From CAKRJP01 sp963634745 (GTDB taxonomy: Bacteria; Bacillota; Clostridia; Lachnospirales; Lachnospiraceae): a stretch of 45,354 bases of DNA. The DNA lies in NCBI GenBank assembly GCA_963634745.1, contig CAVHCX010000024.1, positions 1 through 45,354 of the forward strand. The letters run 5' to 3'. Both the position numbers and the translations under genes were made by a program. Shown here in pieces: positions 31,827 to 41,145 of the stretch; the first letter of the stretch is position 1; every line of letters starts with the position of its first letter. The notes beneath the pieces were generated by a model that saw only the letters and a program-made list of their open reading frames with translations, was not told the origin of the DNA and ran no database searches.

Positions 31827-33212
31827 CTAGGCGTTTAGGAGCTCTTCCCCAATGTTTACAACGTCTCCGGCTCCCATAGTTATCAACAAGTCTCCTTTTT
31901 GGCAATGGTCTAAGCAGAAGTTTTCTATAGCTTCAAAGGAGGGCAGATAATATGCGTCACAGCCTTTTTCCTTTAAGGCCAGGGCCAAATCCTCGGAGGA
32001 TACACCCAGGGTATCGGTCTCTCTTGCAGCGTAGATGTCTGCCAGGATCACATGATCTGTATGGGTTAGGGCCTCCACGAATTCATCGAAGAGGGATTTG
32101 GTTCTTGTATAGGTATGGGGCTGGAAGATGCACCAGATTTCTTTGTGGGGGTAATGCTCTGCTGCGGCAAGGGTGGCCTTAATCTCTGTCGGATGGTGGG
32201 CATAATCATCTACGATGGTAATGCCGTTTTTCTCTCCCTTTAATTGGAATCTACGATCGGTTCCTGTAAAGCTTTTTATTCCTCTTGCGATCACATCCAT
32301 GGGAACTCCCATGCTATCTGCTGCCGCTATAGCTGCCAGGGCATTTTGTACATTGTGGTCTCCGTTGACAGACAGGGCGATTCGCTGCACAAATTCTCCC
32401 TTCTTTAAGAGATCAAAGGAGGCATCCCCCTTCTCATCGTGGCTGATATTAGCAGCGCTATAGTCGCAGGCTGCATCCATGCCAAAGTCAAGGACCTGAC
32501 AAGGAAGATCTCCTGTAAGTTCTTCTAAATTCTCTATTCCCTGATTAATAATCAAGGTTCCATCTTCCGGCAATAGTTTTGCAAATTTGTGGAAGGAATT
32601 TCTGATATCCTGAAGGTCTTTAAAGAAGTCCAAATGATCTTCTTCGATATTTAGGATCACTCCGATCTTTGGGAAGAAGTCCAGGAAGCTGTTGGTATAC
32701 TCACAGGCCTCTGTGACAAAGACTTCCGAATCTCCCACTCGAATATTTCCTCCGATGGCCTTTAAGATTCCGCCTACAGAAATGGTCGGGTCTAATTCTC
32801 CCTCCAACAAAATATGAGACAGCATGGAAGTGGTAGTTGTCTTTCCATGAGTTCCGGAAATAGCTATCGGGGTCTCATAATTTTTCATAAGCTGGCCTAA
32901 AAGTTCTGCTCTTGTAAGCATAGGCAAATTTTTCCCTACTGCTGCCTGATACTCTTCGTTATCCTCATGAATTGCTGCCGTATAAACCACCACATCAATT
33001 CCTTCTATAATGTTAGAAGCCTTCTGTCCGTAAAATACAGTGGCGCCCAGGCTTTCCAAATGATCTGTCAAGGCTGATTCCTTGTTATCTGATCCTGAAA
33101 TCGTAAAGCCTTCCTTCAGCAGGATCTCTGCCAGGCCGCTCATACTAATGCCACCGATTCCTATAAAATGTACATGAACAGGTTTCTTAAAATCAATTTG
33201 ATATGTATGCAT
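31827..33212 (-). CDS. murC: UDP-N-acetylmuramate--L-alanine ligase
   Basis: Adds L-Ala to UDP-MurNAc in cytoplasmic peptidoglycan precursor synthesis. The 461-residue protein starts MHTYQIDFKKPVHVHFIGIG with the Rossmann-like GIGGISMSGLAEIL, then the P-loop GTHGKTTTTSM, the DEACEYTNSFL-type metal/substrate region (TEACEYTNSF here), the central NVQNALAAIAAA motif, and the C-terminal DDYAHHPTEI. I chose the ATG at 33212, shortly after AGAGGA; the frame is open to 33296 but that stretch is Met-rich and holds the promoter. Confidence 0.96.
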   Translation of the reverse strand: MHTYQIDFKKPVHVHFIGIGGISMSGLAEILLKEGFTISGSDNKESALTDHLESLGATVFYGQKASNIIEGIDVVVYTAAIHEDNEEYQAAVGKNLPMLTRAELLGQLMKNYETPIAISGTHGKTTTTSMLSHILLEGELDPTISVGGILKAIGGNIRVGDSEVFVTEACEYTNSFLDFFPKIGVILNIEEDHLDFFKDLQDIRNSFHKFAKLLPEDGTLIINQGIENLEELTGDLPCQVLDFGMDAACDYSAANISHDEKGDASFDLLKKGEFVQRIALSVNGDHNVQNALAAIAAADSMGVPMDVIARGIKSFTGTDRRFQLKGEKNGITIVDDYAHHPTEIKATLAAAEHYPHKEIWCIFQPHTYTRTKSLFDEFVEALTHTDHVILADIYAARETDTLGVSSEDLALALKEKGCDAYYLPSFEAIENFCLDHCQKGDLLITMGAGDVVNIGEELLNA

Positions 33213-33267
33213 GATATCCTCTTTTCTTTGATCATCATAAGTTTTCATCTGCATTTGCATCATTATT

Positions 33268-33296
33268 ATCATAAGACACATAGCAGGATTTTGCAA
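33268..33296 (-). promoter_or_regulatory. murC promoter
   Basis: Minus strand TTGCAA (33291-33296), 17-base spacer, TATGAT (33268-33273). The expected start is near 33261, about 50 bases upstream of the murC ATG. Two mismatches in -35, one in -10. Confidence 0.65.
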
Positions 33297-33302
33297 ATCT
33301 TC

Positions 33303-33977
33303 TTACCACCATTCCCCGGCTTGCAGTTCAAAATGCATAGCCTTTCCGCTTGTAGGATGCTTAAATTCCAGCTTATAGGCGCATAGGCATAGGACATCTT
33401 TTTCGCATCCCTCTTTTTGGATCCCATATTTTACATCTCCCACCAGGGGATTTCCCATATGGGCCATCTGTACCCGGATCTGATGATGTCTTCCCGTATC
33501 CAAATGTATTTCTAAAACAGAGCTATCTCCCCTGGCTTCTACGAGCCGGTAATGAAGCCTTGCCTCCTTTGCCTGGGGCGTATCCTGTGTGCAAACCATA
33601 GAGGTATTTTCTCTTCCGTTTTTTACTAAATAATCCAGAAGATCCCCCTCCGGCTTCCCCGGGCTTCCCTCTACCCGGGCCATGTAATATTTTCCAAAGC
33701 TTCCGGTCTGAAGCTGCCTGCTTAAATTTGCGGCTGCCTTCTTATTTTTTCCCAGGACCAGGATTCCCTTTACCGGTTGATCCAGCCTGTGGATCACTGC
33801 TATATAGGGAGTTTTCCCCGGATCTTCTTTAAAAACATGATTTTTTCCCCATCGCTCCACATCCGTAATCCGAAGATTTTTACTCTGGGTCGGGATACCG
33901 TGGGGTTTTAGACACACCAGGATGTCCTTATCTTCATATAGAATTTCAATTTCTTCATTCCTTGTCACTCTTCTCAT
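33303..33977 (-). CDS. RluA-family pseudouridine synthase
   Basis: Isomerises uridine to pseudouridine in rRNA or tRNA. The 224-residue protein has no S4 domain. It shows the family signature AVIHRLDQPVKG with the catalytic Asp66, and the later motif LDTGRHHQIRVQMAHMGNPLVGDVKYG. The N-terminal LYEDKDILVCLKPHGIPT matches other RluA members. Specificity cannot be told; short RluC/RluD-like forms of this kind are common in clostridia. Its start overlaps the end of the histidine kinase gene by 23 bases. Confidence 0.92.
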   Translation of the reverse strand: MRRVTRNEEIEILYEDKDILVCLKPHGIPTQSKNLRITDVERWGKNHVFKEDPGKTPYIAVIHRLDQPVKGILVLGKNKKAAANLSRQLQTGSFGKYYMARVEGSPGKPEGDLLDYLVKNGRENTSMVCTQDTPQAKEARLHYRLVEARGDSSVLEIHLDTGRHHQIRVQMAHMGNPLVGDVKYGIQKEGCEKDVLCLCAYKLEFKHPTSGKAMHFELQAGEWW

Positions 33978-35283
33978 GATCTAAACTCTCTTCGTCTTTT
34001 ATCTTATCAGTCTCTGCCGATTCAGGGATTTTTTCCGGATTATTTTTCCCCTTATTCCCCTTAATCCAAGGTGCTGTAAAACTGATGGCTTTTCCCTTAA
34101 AGGGGGATCCCAAAGGCAAATGCTTTTGAGTTTCCTCTCCTTTTTCATCCTCCGAATCCTCCTCCGGCATGGGAAGATTTACCACAAACCGGGTGCTAAG
34201 GTCATCGCTTCTAGCCATGATCCGGCCTCCGTGAAGTTCCACGATCTCCTTGGCAATGGCAAGTCCCAAACCTGCCCCGCCGGTTCCACTGGACCTAGAT
34301 CCATCCACCCTATAAAACTTTTCAAAAATGGTTTGCAGCATAACGCCCGGGATCTTATCTCCCTGGTTGGTAAATACAATCTCAATCTCTCCTTGTTTTT
34401 TCCTAGCCTCGATCTCGATCGCCGTATTTGGATAGCAATAGGAAATAGCATTTCTTAAAATATTATCAAAAACCCGGGCCAACTTATCCGGATCTCCGTA
34501 GACGGTAAGATTCTCCTCTGCCGAAACCTTGCAGACCAAATTTTTATCCCGGAGGACGCCGTAAAGCTCATCCGCCAGCTGCTCCAACATCATGGACAAG
34601 TCGATCTCCACAGGCTCCAATTCTATATTCTGAAGATTGTATCTGGTTATATCAAAAAATTCCTGGATAAGCTCTCCCAAGCGCAGGGATTTTTCCATAG
34701 CAATATGAATATATTTTTCCCGCTCCTTGGCCGGCATGTCCGGGTTTCCATCCAGCATACTAAGATAAGCCACGATAGAAGTCAGGGGTGTTTTTAGGTC
34801 ATGGGCCAAAAAAAGCACCATATCATCCTTTTTCTTTTCCCCCTCTTCCGCCTCCAGTTCCTGCCTTTTTATGGTGGCTTTAATTTCATTCAATCGGATC
34901 TCGATGGGTTTTAGCTCCGTCACAAGCCGGATGGGTTCATTGGAATCTGCCACAATATTTTCAATACCATCCCCGATCTGGTCCAGGTATGTTGTAAGTC
35001 TTGACAGGGAAATATAGAAAAAAAGAGCAAACAACAGCAAGAACCCTGCGATAACAAAGAAAAATTTGTTATCCCCGATAATGTTCCAATAAAGATCTAC
35101 TGCTGTTTGCTCCTCCACATTAAAGGACATCAAAACTTTTACAAAGAAGGTGGCAAAGTTATCATTATAGATACCGTCAATCACATAATTGAGCAAAAAA
35201 AGGCCTACCAGCATGGTCACCGCAGTGACCAGCACAGTCTGCACTAAAATACTGAGTTTCAGTTTTTGATAATTATTCTTCAA
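33955..35283 (-). CDS. Membrane sensor histidine kinase, VanS-like
   Basis: A 442-residue kinase with two membrane helices (about 11-33 and 73-93) around a short extracytoplasmic loop, then a dimerisation domain with the phospho-accepting His161 (FLAHDLKTPLTSIVAYLSML), and an ATPase domain with N277 (DNILRNAISY) and the G boxes around GTGGAGLGLAIAKEI (333-347). The H-box sequence resembles that of VanS-type kinases. A charged tail of about 70 residues (375-442) follows the catalytic core and has no clear domain. Its ATG overlaps the response regulator gene by 11 bases. The signal is unknown. Confidence 0.9.
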   Translation of the reverse strand: MKNNYQKLKLSILVQTVLVTAVTMLVGLFLLNYVIDGIYNDNFATFFVKVLMSFNVEEQTAVDLYWNIIGDNKFFFVIAGFLLLFALFFYISLSRLTTYLDQIGDGIENIVADSNEPIRLVTELKPIEIRLNEIKATIKRQELEAEEGEKKKDDMVLFLAHDLKTPLTSIVAYLSMLDGNPDMPAKEREKYIHIAMEKSLRLGELIQEFFDITRYNLQNIELEPVEIDLSMMLEQLADELYGVLRDKNLVCKVSAEENLTVYGDPDKLARVFDNILRNAISYCYPNTAIEIEARKKQGEIEIVFTNQGDKIPGVMLQTIFEKFYRVDGSRSSGTGGAGLGLAIAKEIVELHGGRIMARSDDLSTRFVVNLPMPEEDSEDEKGEETQKHLPLGSPFKGKAISFTAPWIKGNKGKNNPEKIPESAETDKIKDEESLDHEKSDKE

Positions 35284-35962
35284 CTTTATAACCCACTCCC
35301 CATACCGTCTTGATAAAATCAGATTTTCCTGTCGGTCCGCTCATCTTCTCTCGAAGATGGCGGATATGTACCATTACAGTATTGTTGCTATTTTTGTAAT
35401 ATTTCTCTTTCCAAACATTTTCAAAAAGCTCCTCGGAACTTATAACCTTTCCTCGGTTCTCACACAGAAGCCACAGGATATCAAACTCAATAGGAGTTAG
35501 GGTCAATGGCACCTCGTTATAAATACATTCATGGGAGCTTTTATTTAATACCAGGCCACCAAAGTCGATCACCGCCTCGTCGGATCTTGCCCCGTCGTTG
35601 TACTGGGTGGACCGGCGGATCTGGGCCTTTACCCTGGCCACAAGCTCTAAGGGATTGAAGGGCTTGGGAATATAATCGTCGGCCCCCAGGGTCAATCCGT
35701 TGATCTTGTCCATGTCCCCGGTTTTGGCCGTCAGCATCAGGACCGGAAAGGTATAATTTTCTCGAATCTTTTTTAAGATCTGGAAGCCATCAATATCCGG
35801 CAGCATAATATCTAAAATAGCCAGATCAATCTTTGTCGACTGGATGCACTTTAGGGCATCCTCCCCTGTATAAAATTTATAGACGTCATACTGGTCATTC
35901 TGGAGGTAAAGCTCCACAACGTCAGCAATTTCCTTCTCATCATCTACAACTAAAATATTCAT
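35273..35962 (-). CDS. OmpR-family response regulator, VanR-like
   Basis: A 229-residue regulator. The receiver has Asp7/Asp8, the phosphorylated Asp51 (LAILDIMLPDIDGF), Thr77 and Lys100 (DDYIPKPFNPLELVARVKAQIRR). The winged-helix output domain (about 130-229) ends NNTVMVHIRHLREKM...IKTVWGVGYKVEE. The protein is strikingly close to VanR-type regulators in these stretches, from my knowledge of the family. No vanH, vanA/B, vanX, vanY or vanZ gene is in the window, so resistance should not be assumed. AAGGAGG precedes the ATG; the kinase gene overlaps its end. Confidence 0.93.
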   Translation of the reverse strand: MNILVVDDEKEIADVVELYLQNDQYDVYKFYTGEDALKCIQSTKIDLAILDIMLPDIDGFQILKKIRENYTFPVLMLTAKTGDMDKINGLTLGADDYIPKPFNPLELVARVKAQIRRSTQYNDGARSDEAVIDFGGLVLNKSSHECIYNEVPLTLTPIEFDILWLLCENRGKVISSEELFENVWKEKYYKNSNNTVMVHIRHLREKMSGPTGKSDFIKTVWGVGYKVEE

Positions 35963-36026
35963 AGCAAGCCTCCTTACTCAAGTCCTGCATGGTCTGTTTT
36001 TCAAGGCGTCCTTCTTTCAAAAAGGA

Positions 36027-37418
36027 TTATAGGTCGCAATTGTTTACGGTTCTCGGGAATGGCACCACGTCTCTGATATTGCCCATTCCTGTAAGATACA
36101 TAATGCATCTTTCAAATCCAAGGCCAAAGCCTGCATGGCGGGTAGAGCCGTATTTTCTAAGGTCTGTGTAGAAACTATACTCTTCCACCTTCATTCCAAG
36201 TTCCTCCATGCGGGATACCAATTTGTTATAGTCATCCTCTCTCTGGCTTCCCCCGATAATCTCTCCGATTCCCGGCACCAGACAGTCGACCGCAGCTACG
36301 GTTTTATTATCCTCATTCATTTTCATATAAAATGCCTTGATCTCTTTCGGATAATCTGTGACGAAAACCGGTCTCTTATATACCTGCTCTGTGAGATATC
36401 TCTCATGCTCTGTCTGAAGGTCGCATCCCCAGGAAACCTTGTACTCAAACTTGTCATTGTTCTTCTCTAAAATTTCAATGGCCTCTGTATAAGTCACTCT
36501 TGCGAACTCAGAGTCTACCACATTGTGGAGGCGGTCTAGGAGTCCCTTATCTACAAAGGAATTAAAGAAATTCATTTCCTCCGGAGCATTTTCAAGCACA
36601 TAAGCAATGACATATTTAAGCATGTCTTCTGCCAGTTCCATGTCATCATTTAAGTCTGCAAATGCGATCTCCGGCTCGATCATCCAGAACTCTGCCGCAT
36701 GGCGGGTGGTATTGGAATTTTCTGCCCGGAAGGTTGGTCCAAAGGTATATACATTGCGGAAGGCCTGGGCAAAGGTCTCGGCATTTAACTGCCCGCTTAC
36801 GGTAAGACTGGTTTCTTTTCCGAAGAAGTCCTTACTGTAATCCACGCTGCCATCCTCTTTCTTTGGAAGATTTTCCATATCCAGGGTCGTTACCCGAAAC
36901 ATCTCTCCGGCCCCCTCACAGTCACTTCCTGTGATCAAAGGAGTGTGGACATAGATAAATCCTCTCTCCTGGAAAAATTTATGAATGGCATAGGCGGTCA
37001 AGGAGCGAACACGGAAAACTGCCTGGAAGGCATTGGCCCTTGGTCTTAAATGAGAGATGGTCCGCAGATATTCAAAGCTGTGGCGTTTCTTCTGCAAGGG
37101 ATAATCCGGTGCAGAATTTCCCTCCACCTCTACAGTCTCTGCTTGGATTTCAAAGGGCTGTTTTGCCTGGGGAGTTGCAACCAAAGTTCCTGTAACGATC
37201 AAAGCTGCTCCCACATTCATCTTAGAAATTTCTGCAAAATTGTCCATGCTATCATGATAAACCACCTGGAGGGGCTGGAAGAAGGTTCCGTCACTAAGGA
37301 CGATAAAGCCAAAGGATTTCGAATCTCTGACACTTCTAACCCATCCTCCTACAGAAATTTTTTGGTCTAAATATTTGTCACTGTTTTTGTATAAGTCTCG
37401 AATCGTAATAAGTTCCAT
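36027..37418 (-). CDS. asnS: Asparaginyl-tRNA synthetase
   Basis: Charges tRNA(Asn) directly. The 463-residue class IIb enzyme has an N-terminal OB-fold (ISVGGWVRSVRDSKSFGFIVLSDG) and a class II core with motif 2 around FRAENSNTTRHAAEFWMIEPEIAF and motif 3 around GFGLGFERCIMYLTGM. It reads as AsnRS rather than AspRS from the RAENSNTTRHAAEF pattern. It lies 31 bases after the large unknown gene and 64 bases before the response regulator. AAGGAGAAGGAAGG precedes the ATG. Confidence 0.95.
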   Translation of the reverse strand: MELITIRDLYKNSDKYLDQKISVGGWVRSVRDSKSFGFIVLSDGTFFQPLQVVYHDSMDNFAEISKMNVGAALIVTGTLVATPQAKQPFEIQAETVEVEGNSAPDYPLQKKRHSFEYLRTISHLRPRANAFQAVFRVRSLTAYAIHKFFQERGFIYVHTPLITGSDCEGAGEMFRVTTLDMENLPKKEDGSVDYSKDFFGKETSLTVSGQLNAETFAQAFRNVYTFGPTFRAENSNTTRHAAEFWMIEPEIAFADLNDDMELAEDMLKYVIAYVLENAPEEMNFFNSFVDKGLLDRLHNVVDSEFARVTYTEAIEILEKNNDKFEYKVSWGCDLQTEHERYLTEQVYKRPVFVTDYPKEIKAFYMKMNEDNKTVAAVDCLVPGIGEIIGGSQREDDYNKLVSRMEELGMKVEEYSFYTDLRKYGSTRHAGFGLGFERCIMYLTGMGNIRDVVPFPRTVNNCDL

Positions 37419-37449
37419 GTTCCTTCCTTCTCCTTTATGACATTCTCAT

Positions 37450-39990
37450 TTATTTTCCAAAACCAATGTAGGTATGGCCGCTGCCCGCGGTCTTGCTATT
37501 AAGCTCCTCATAGCTGATCTCTGTAGACTCCTCATCGGAAAGTCCCATATAAAATACATTCGTATCATCATAGCCGACCAAGAGTATAGAGCTTGTGCTA
37601 TCTAGCATAGCCACCACCGGATTTCCTTGGTCGATGACATATAGCAGTTCTTCCACAGAACATCCGCTAAGGTCTAGGGCCTTGCCGTCATTGAGTTCTC
37701 CTACTGCATCGACTGCGGATTTTCCCTGGCTTAGAGATGCCTTTAGCTTTGTAATATTTTCCTTGCTAACATCAAGCTCACAATAAAGGTCTCTGTTTCC
37801 GCGCTCCCAAATATATTGCTGGTTTTCATCTACCACCACTCCATAGAGGCTATCCGCTGCCTGAACGGCTGTGGCTGCCTTGTTATAAATCTTTTGCAGG
37901 CCCCCTGTGGCATAGACATAATACTTACTGGTGGAAGCAGACTCTGTCTCATCAAAGGATAACTCCACGGTATTTTCATACATGACCTGTTTGGGATTCA
38001 AAACCCTTGGATTCTGGTCTGAAATTCCTTCGCTGTAGGTCAGCCTTACCTGGGTTCCTTTGAGGTCGGTAAGATAGGTCTCTAAAGTAATATTACTCTC
38101 TTTTTGCTGGTCGTTATTGGTAATATAATCTTTGGCTGTGCCGGCATAGCCTTCTCCTTCTTTGGTCAGGCGCTCGACGGTGATCATATTATCTTCAATG
38201 CTGATTCCGGAAATGTAAAGGCCCTGGTTTTCATAGGTTTTTACTACACTTCCTGTCTCATCTGCAATCTCTATCTTGTACATAGGAAGTACGGTCTCTC
38301 CGGAGGCAGTATTTCCTGCATCGGCAGTTCTTGCGACACCGTAAACTACATCGGTTTTCACAAATCCAAGAGGTCTGATGCATTCTCCCTCCTGGCAGGA
38401 TAGGGTAAAGCTTGTTCCCTCCGCCAGATTATTTACTTGCATCTTGGTAGCCGTATTCAGTTCCCCATCTACCTGATAAGCTACCATGGAACTGTCCTCA
38501 GACACCACATATTGGTCCTCCAAAAGTCCGGTCACCAATTCATCCTTGGTATCCAAAGTAATATTGCAATCATAGAGGATTCCGTCTACCATGGCATAGA
38601 GGCGGTTTTCGCTCTCATTGTAGTAGATCAGGCTCTCCAGCTCTTTTTGCACCATCTCGTAGGATTTATTGCTCTTTATAAATACCCGCTCATCCACGGT
38701 ATTTTTACTAATATCATAATAGTAAATGGCAACTCCTACCTGGCCTTCGTGGCCCCCTCGGTTCATATATCCATAGACCGCAAAAGTAGTATTTCCACTC
38801 TTATCTATATCCAGGATCTTAATATCATACTTGGGATTTAGATTTCTAAGATCTGCCCGCTCTGCGTCCGCAAAGGAAAATACCTTGGACATTTCATCAC
38901 TGGATTTATTATAGTTCCAAAGCTCCCCACTTACCACAAAAGAAACTATGGTTCCATTTTTATTTACCTGATAGGAAGTGTCTACCGGCACGATCCCTAA
39001 TAGGATTCCCTTGCTGCTTAATACCTGTTTGCTGGTATCAAATACCTGGGACATGTTCCTGTCATAGTTTAAAAGGTAGTTGGTCTTGGTGTAGGAGTCG
39101 TAGCGAACCCGGTAAAATTCGGTCACCACATAGAGGTCTGTATCGTTTTCCTCTCCGGTACAGCGCACCTGATATTGGAGCTGAACCGCTGTATAATTAT
39201 CTCCCAGTTCCTTTACATTCCAGCGCACGCCTCCTACAATTTCCGGCTTTAATTCTCCCCAAAGAACTGTTTTATAGGCCGAATTGATGGTGACATGTCG
39301 GTAGCTTTCCACTGCTGAGGAATCTGTCTCAATGGCAGAGCTTATCATATCATCCGGATCCTGGCCTGCCAGGGCATTATCGTGGAAGGAGCTTACATAA
39401 TCCAGACAGTTTAACATTCCGGTATCTGCCACATCTCGGATCCTGGTATAAAAATAAACTTCTTTATCATTTTCATCTGTAAGGGTTAGGACCAAAACCC
39501 GCTCTTCCTGCAAGATATAATCCAGCCCGGCAGACTCCTTATCCGTATCTTCTCCCTCTGCTTCCATAGCAGCCTGATCCAAAGCCTTTCTGGCAGAATT
39601 TTTCAATTTGCTGTCCTTTAGGTTGATCTCTACCGTATCTTTTAGCTCTTTAAGGGTACCCGTCGCAAGTTTTTCACTCCCATCCAGGCTATAAATCTGA
39701 TAATCCAAGGAAGTATAGCTATTTCCATAGGCAGAAATATTGACCGAAATCTTTCCGTCCGCCACCGGCGTTATGGTATCACGCATGGAAGTAATCTCCA
39801 TCTTGTCCACATATCCCGGCAGGAGGTTCATATTATATCCATTATAGGAAAAAGAAAGCTGGGGCAGGCTAGCCCCACTCATATCTGCCGTTGTGCTCTC
39901 ATTTCCCCTGTTGGTTAACAGGCTAAAAAAGGTGACAGCTATCAAGAAAACTGCCAGAAGAATTCCTGCATTAATCAAGTGTTTTTTCAT
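37450..39990 (-). CDS. Large membrane-anchored protein of unknown function
   Basis: An 846-residue protein I cannot assign to a named family. It has an N-terminal membrane helix (about 7-27) with no clear cleavage site, so it is probably anchored with the rest outside. Residues about 35-330 look beta-rich. The middle (about 330-640) has irregular beta-propeller-like segments such as SGELWNYNKSSDEMSKVF and ENRLYAMVDGILYDCNI. The end (about 690-846) resembles the C39-like papain-fold layout: a Cys777 (DLSGCSVEELLYVI) and GNPVVAML...ILLVGYD, but the expected catalytic His before the ILLVGYD strand is replaced by Ser, so it may be inactive. AGGAAGG precedes the ATG, and the start overlaps the methyltransferase gene by 20 bases. 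Base use looks like that of the neighbours. Confidence 0.8.
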   Translation of the reverse strand: MKKHLINAGILLAVFLIAVTFFSLLTNRGNESTTADMSGASLPQLSFSYNGYNMNLLPGYVDKMEITSMRDTITPVADGKISVNISAYGNSYTSLDYQIYSLDGSEKLATGTLKELKDTVEINLKDSKLKNSARKALDQAAMEAEGEDTDKESAGLDYILQEERVLVLTLTDENDKEVYFYTRIRDVADTGMLNCLDYVSSFHDNALAGQDPDDMISSAIETDSSAVESYRHVTINSAYKTVLWGELKPEIVGGVRWNVKELGDNYTAVQLQYQVRCTGEENDTDLYVVTEFYRVRYDSYTKTNYLLNYDRNMSQVFDTSKQVLSSKGILLGIVPVDTSYQVNKNGTIVSFVVSGELWNYNKSSDEMSKVFSFADAERADLRNLNPKYDIKILDIDKSGNTTFAVYGYMNRGGHEGQVGVAIYYYDISKNTVDERVFIKSNKSYEMVQKELESLIYYNESENRLYAMVDGILYDCNITLDTKDELVTGLLEDQYVVSEDSSMVAYQVDGELNTATKMQVNNLAEGTSFTLSCQEGECIRPLGFVKTDVVYGVARTADAGNTASGETVLPMYKIEIADETGSVVKTYENQGLYISGISIEDNMITVERLTKEGEGYAGTAKDYITNNDQQKESNITLETYLTDLKGTQVRLTYSEGISDQNPRVLNPKQVMYENTVELSFDETESASTSKYYVYATGGLQKIYNKAATAVQAADSLYGVVVDENQQYIWERGNRDLYCELDVSKENITKLKASLSQGKSAVDAVGELNDGKALDLSGCSVEELLYVIDQGNPVVAMLDSTSSILLVGYDDTNVFYMGLSDEESTEISYEELNSKTAGSGHTYIGFGK

Positions 39991-41122
39991 ATAAAAGCCT
40001 TCCTAACATTGGATCCACATGAAGGGCATTTATGCAAGTCTCTAGAGCCTCTCCCGGATCTTTTTTCTTTCCCGTCTTCACGGCCCGGATCAAAATATTT
40101 TTAGGTGTATGTTCCATATCAATAAATTCCAGGATCTGGGTATCATAGCCTTCCCGCTCCAAATATTCTGCCCGCAGGGCATCGGTAACCAGGGCCGCCA
40201 TCCGTTCCTTGATGAGGCCATATTTTAAGACAGGAGCCAAAACTTCACTTTCTATCTGGCGATTTAACTCGTGCTGGCAGCAGGGAACTGAAAGGATGAC
40301 TTTAGCGTCCCAGCCGATGGCCTTGGCCAGGGCAAAGTCCGTTGCGGTATCGCAGGCATGGAGGGTTACTACCATATCTACCTTGTCAACGCCTGTATAG
40401 TCTGCAATATTTCCTTCTAAAAACTTAAGCTTGTCATAGCCATATTTTTCTGCCAATTCATTGCAATGACGGATTACGTCTTTTTTAAGATCCAAACCAA
40501 TGATCCTTATATCATATCCCTTTAACTCATGAAGATAATAATACATGGCAAAGGTAAGATAGGACTTTCCGCATCCAAAATCCAGAATCGTAAGTTCCCT
40601 GCCCTTGTCTAGCTGGGGCAAGATATCCTCGATAAATTCCAAAAAGCGATTGATCTGCTTAAATTTATCAAACCTGGAACGAACAATCTTCCCCTCTTCT
40701 GTCATTACACCAAGGTCCCTAAGAAAAGGAACCATAATGCCCTCCTCAAGCACATATTTTTTCTTGCGATTGTGGCTTAGATCGGCAGCTTCTTTTTGGC
40801 ATTTTTGCATTTTTTTCTTTATGGTAATCTTTCCTTTTTTGCTTACCAGGACCGTGTAAATTTCTCTCCTGGTCTCCAATTGCATCTGCTTCATATTTTC
40901 CATATGGGAGAGAATTAATTCCACCGCCTCAGATGCCTCTGCATTTTTATGAAAGGCCTGGTTGCCTGTGAAGCTTTCCAGTTGAAAAATAAGCTTGTCA
41001 TCCTTTAGTAAGGGCCGCACCTTAATCTTTGTAGTCCCATCCTTGTCTCTGGGATTACTCAAGGTAGCAGAAAGGAAATCTATATTTAATTGCTCTTCTA
41101 ATACTTGTCTTAATTCATCCAT
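39971..41122 (-). CDS. Class I SAM-dependent methyltransferase, substrate unknown
   Basis: A 383-residue protein with a Rossmann-type methyltransferase domain in its second half: motif I ILDFGCGKSYLTFAMYYYL (about 184-202), the acidic strand IIGLDLKKDVI, GNIADY and VVTLHACDTATDFAL, then SVPCCQHELNRQI. The CQHEL/PCC segment resembles the Methyltransf_32-type group, some of which act on RNA. The N-terminal 130 residues (LEEQLNIDFLSATLSNPRDKDGTTKIKVRPLL) form a separate domain, perhaps for substrate binding. It follows rsmA by 23 bases and precedes the unknown membrane protein. An RNA substrate is plausible but not shown. Confidence 0.85.
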   Translation of the reverse strand: MDELRQVLEEQLNIDFLSATLSNPRDKDGTTKIKVRPLLKDDKLIFQLESFTGNQAFHKNAEASEAVELILSHMENMKQMQLETRREIYTVLVSKKGKITIKKKMQKCQKEAADLSHNRKKKYVLEEGIMVPFLRDLGVMTEEGKIVRSRFDKFKQINRFLEFIEDILPQLDKGRELTILDFGCGKSYLTFAMYYYLHELKGYDIRIIGLDLKKDVIRHCNELAEKYGYDKLKFLEGNIADYTGVDKVDMVVTLHACDTATDFALAKAIGWDAKVILSVPCCQHELNRQIESEVLAPVLKYGLIKERMAALVTDALRAEYLEREGYDTQILEFIDMEHTPKNILIRAVKTGKKKDPGEALETCINALHVDPMLGRLLYEKTLD

Positions 41123-41145
41123 AATAGGTTCCCATCCCTTATATT

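Noticed and set aside
33955..35962. Vancomycin resistance locus
   Set aside because: Only a VanR/VanS-like pair is present; there is no van ligase, dehydrogenase or dipeptidase in the window.
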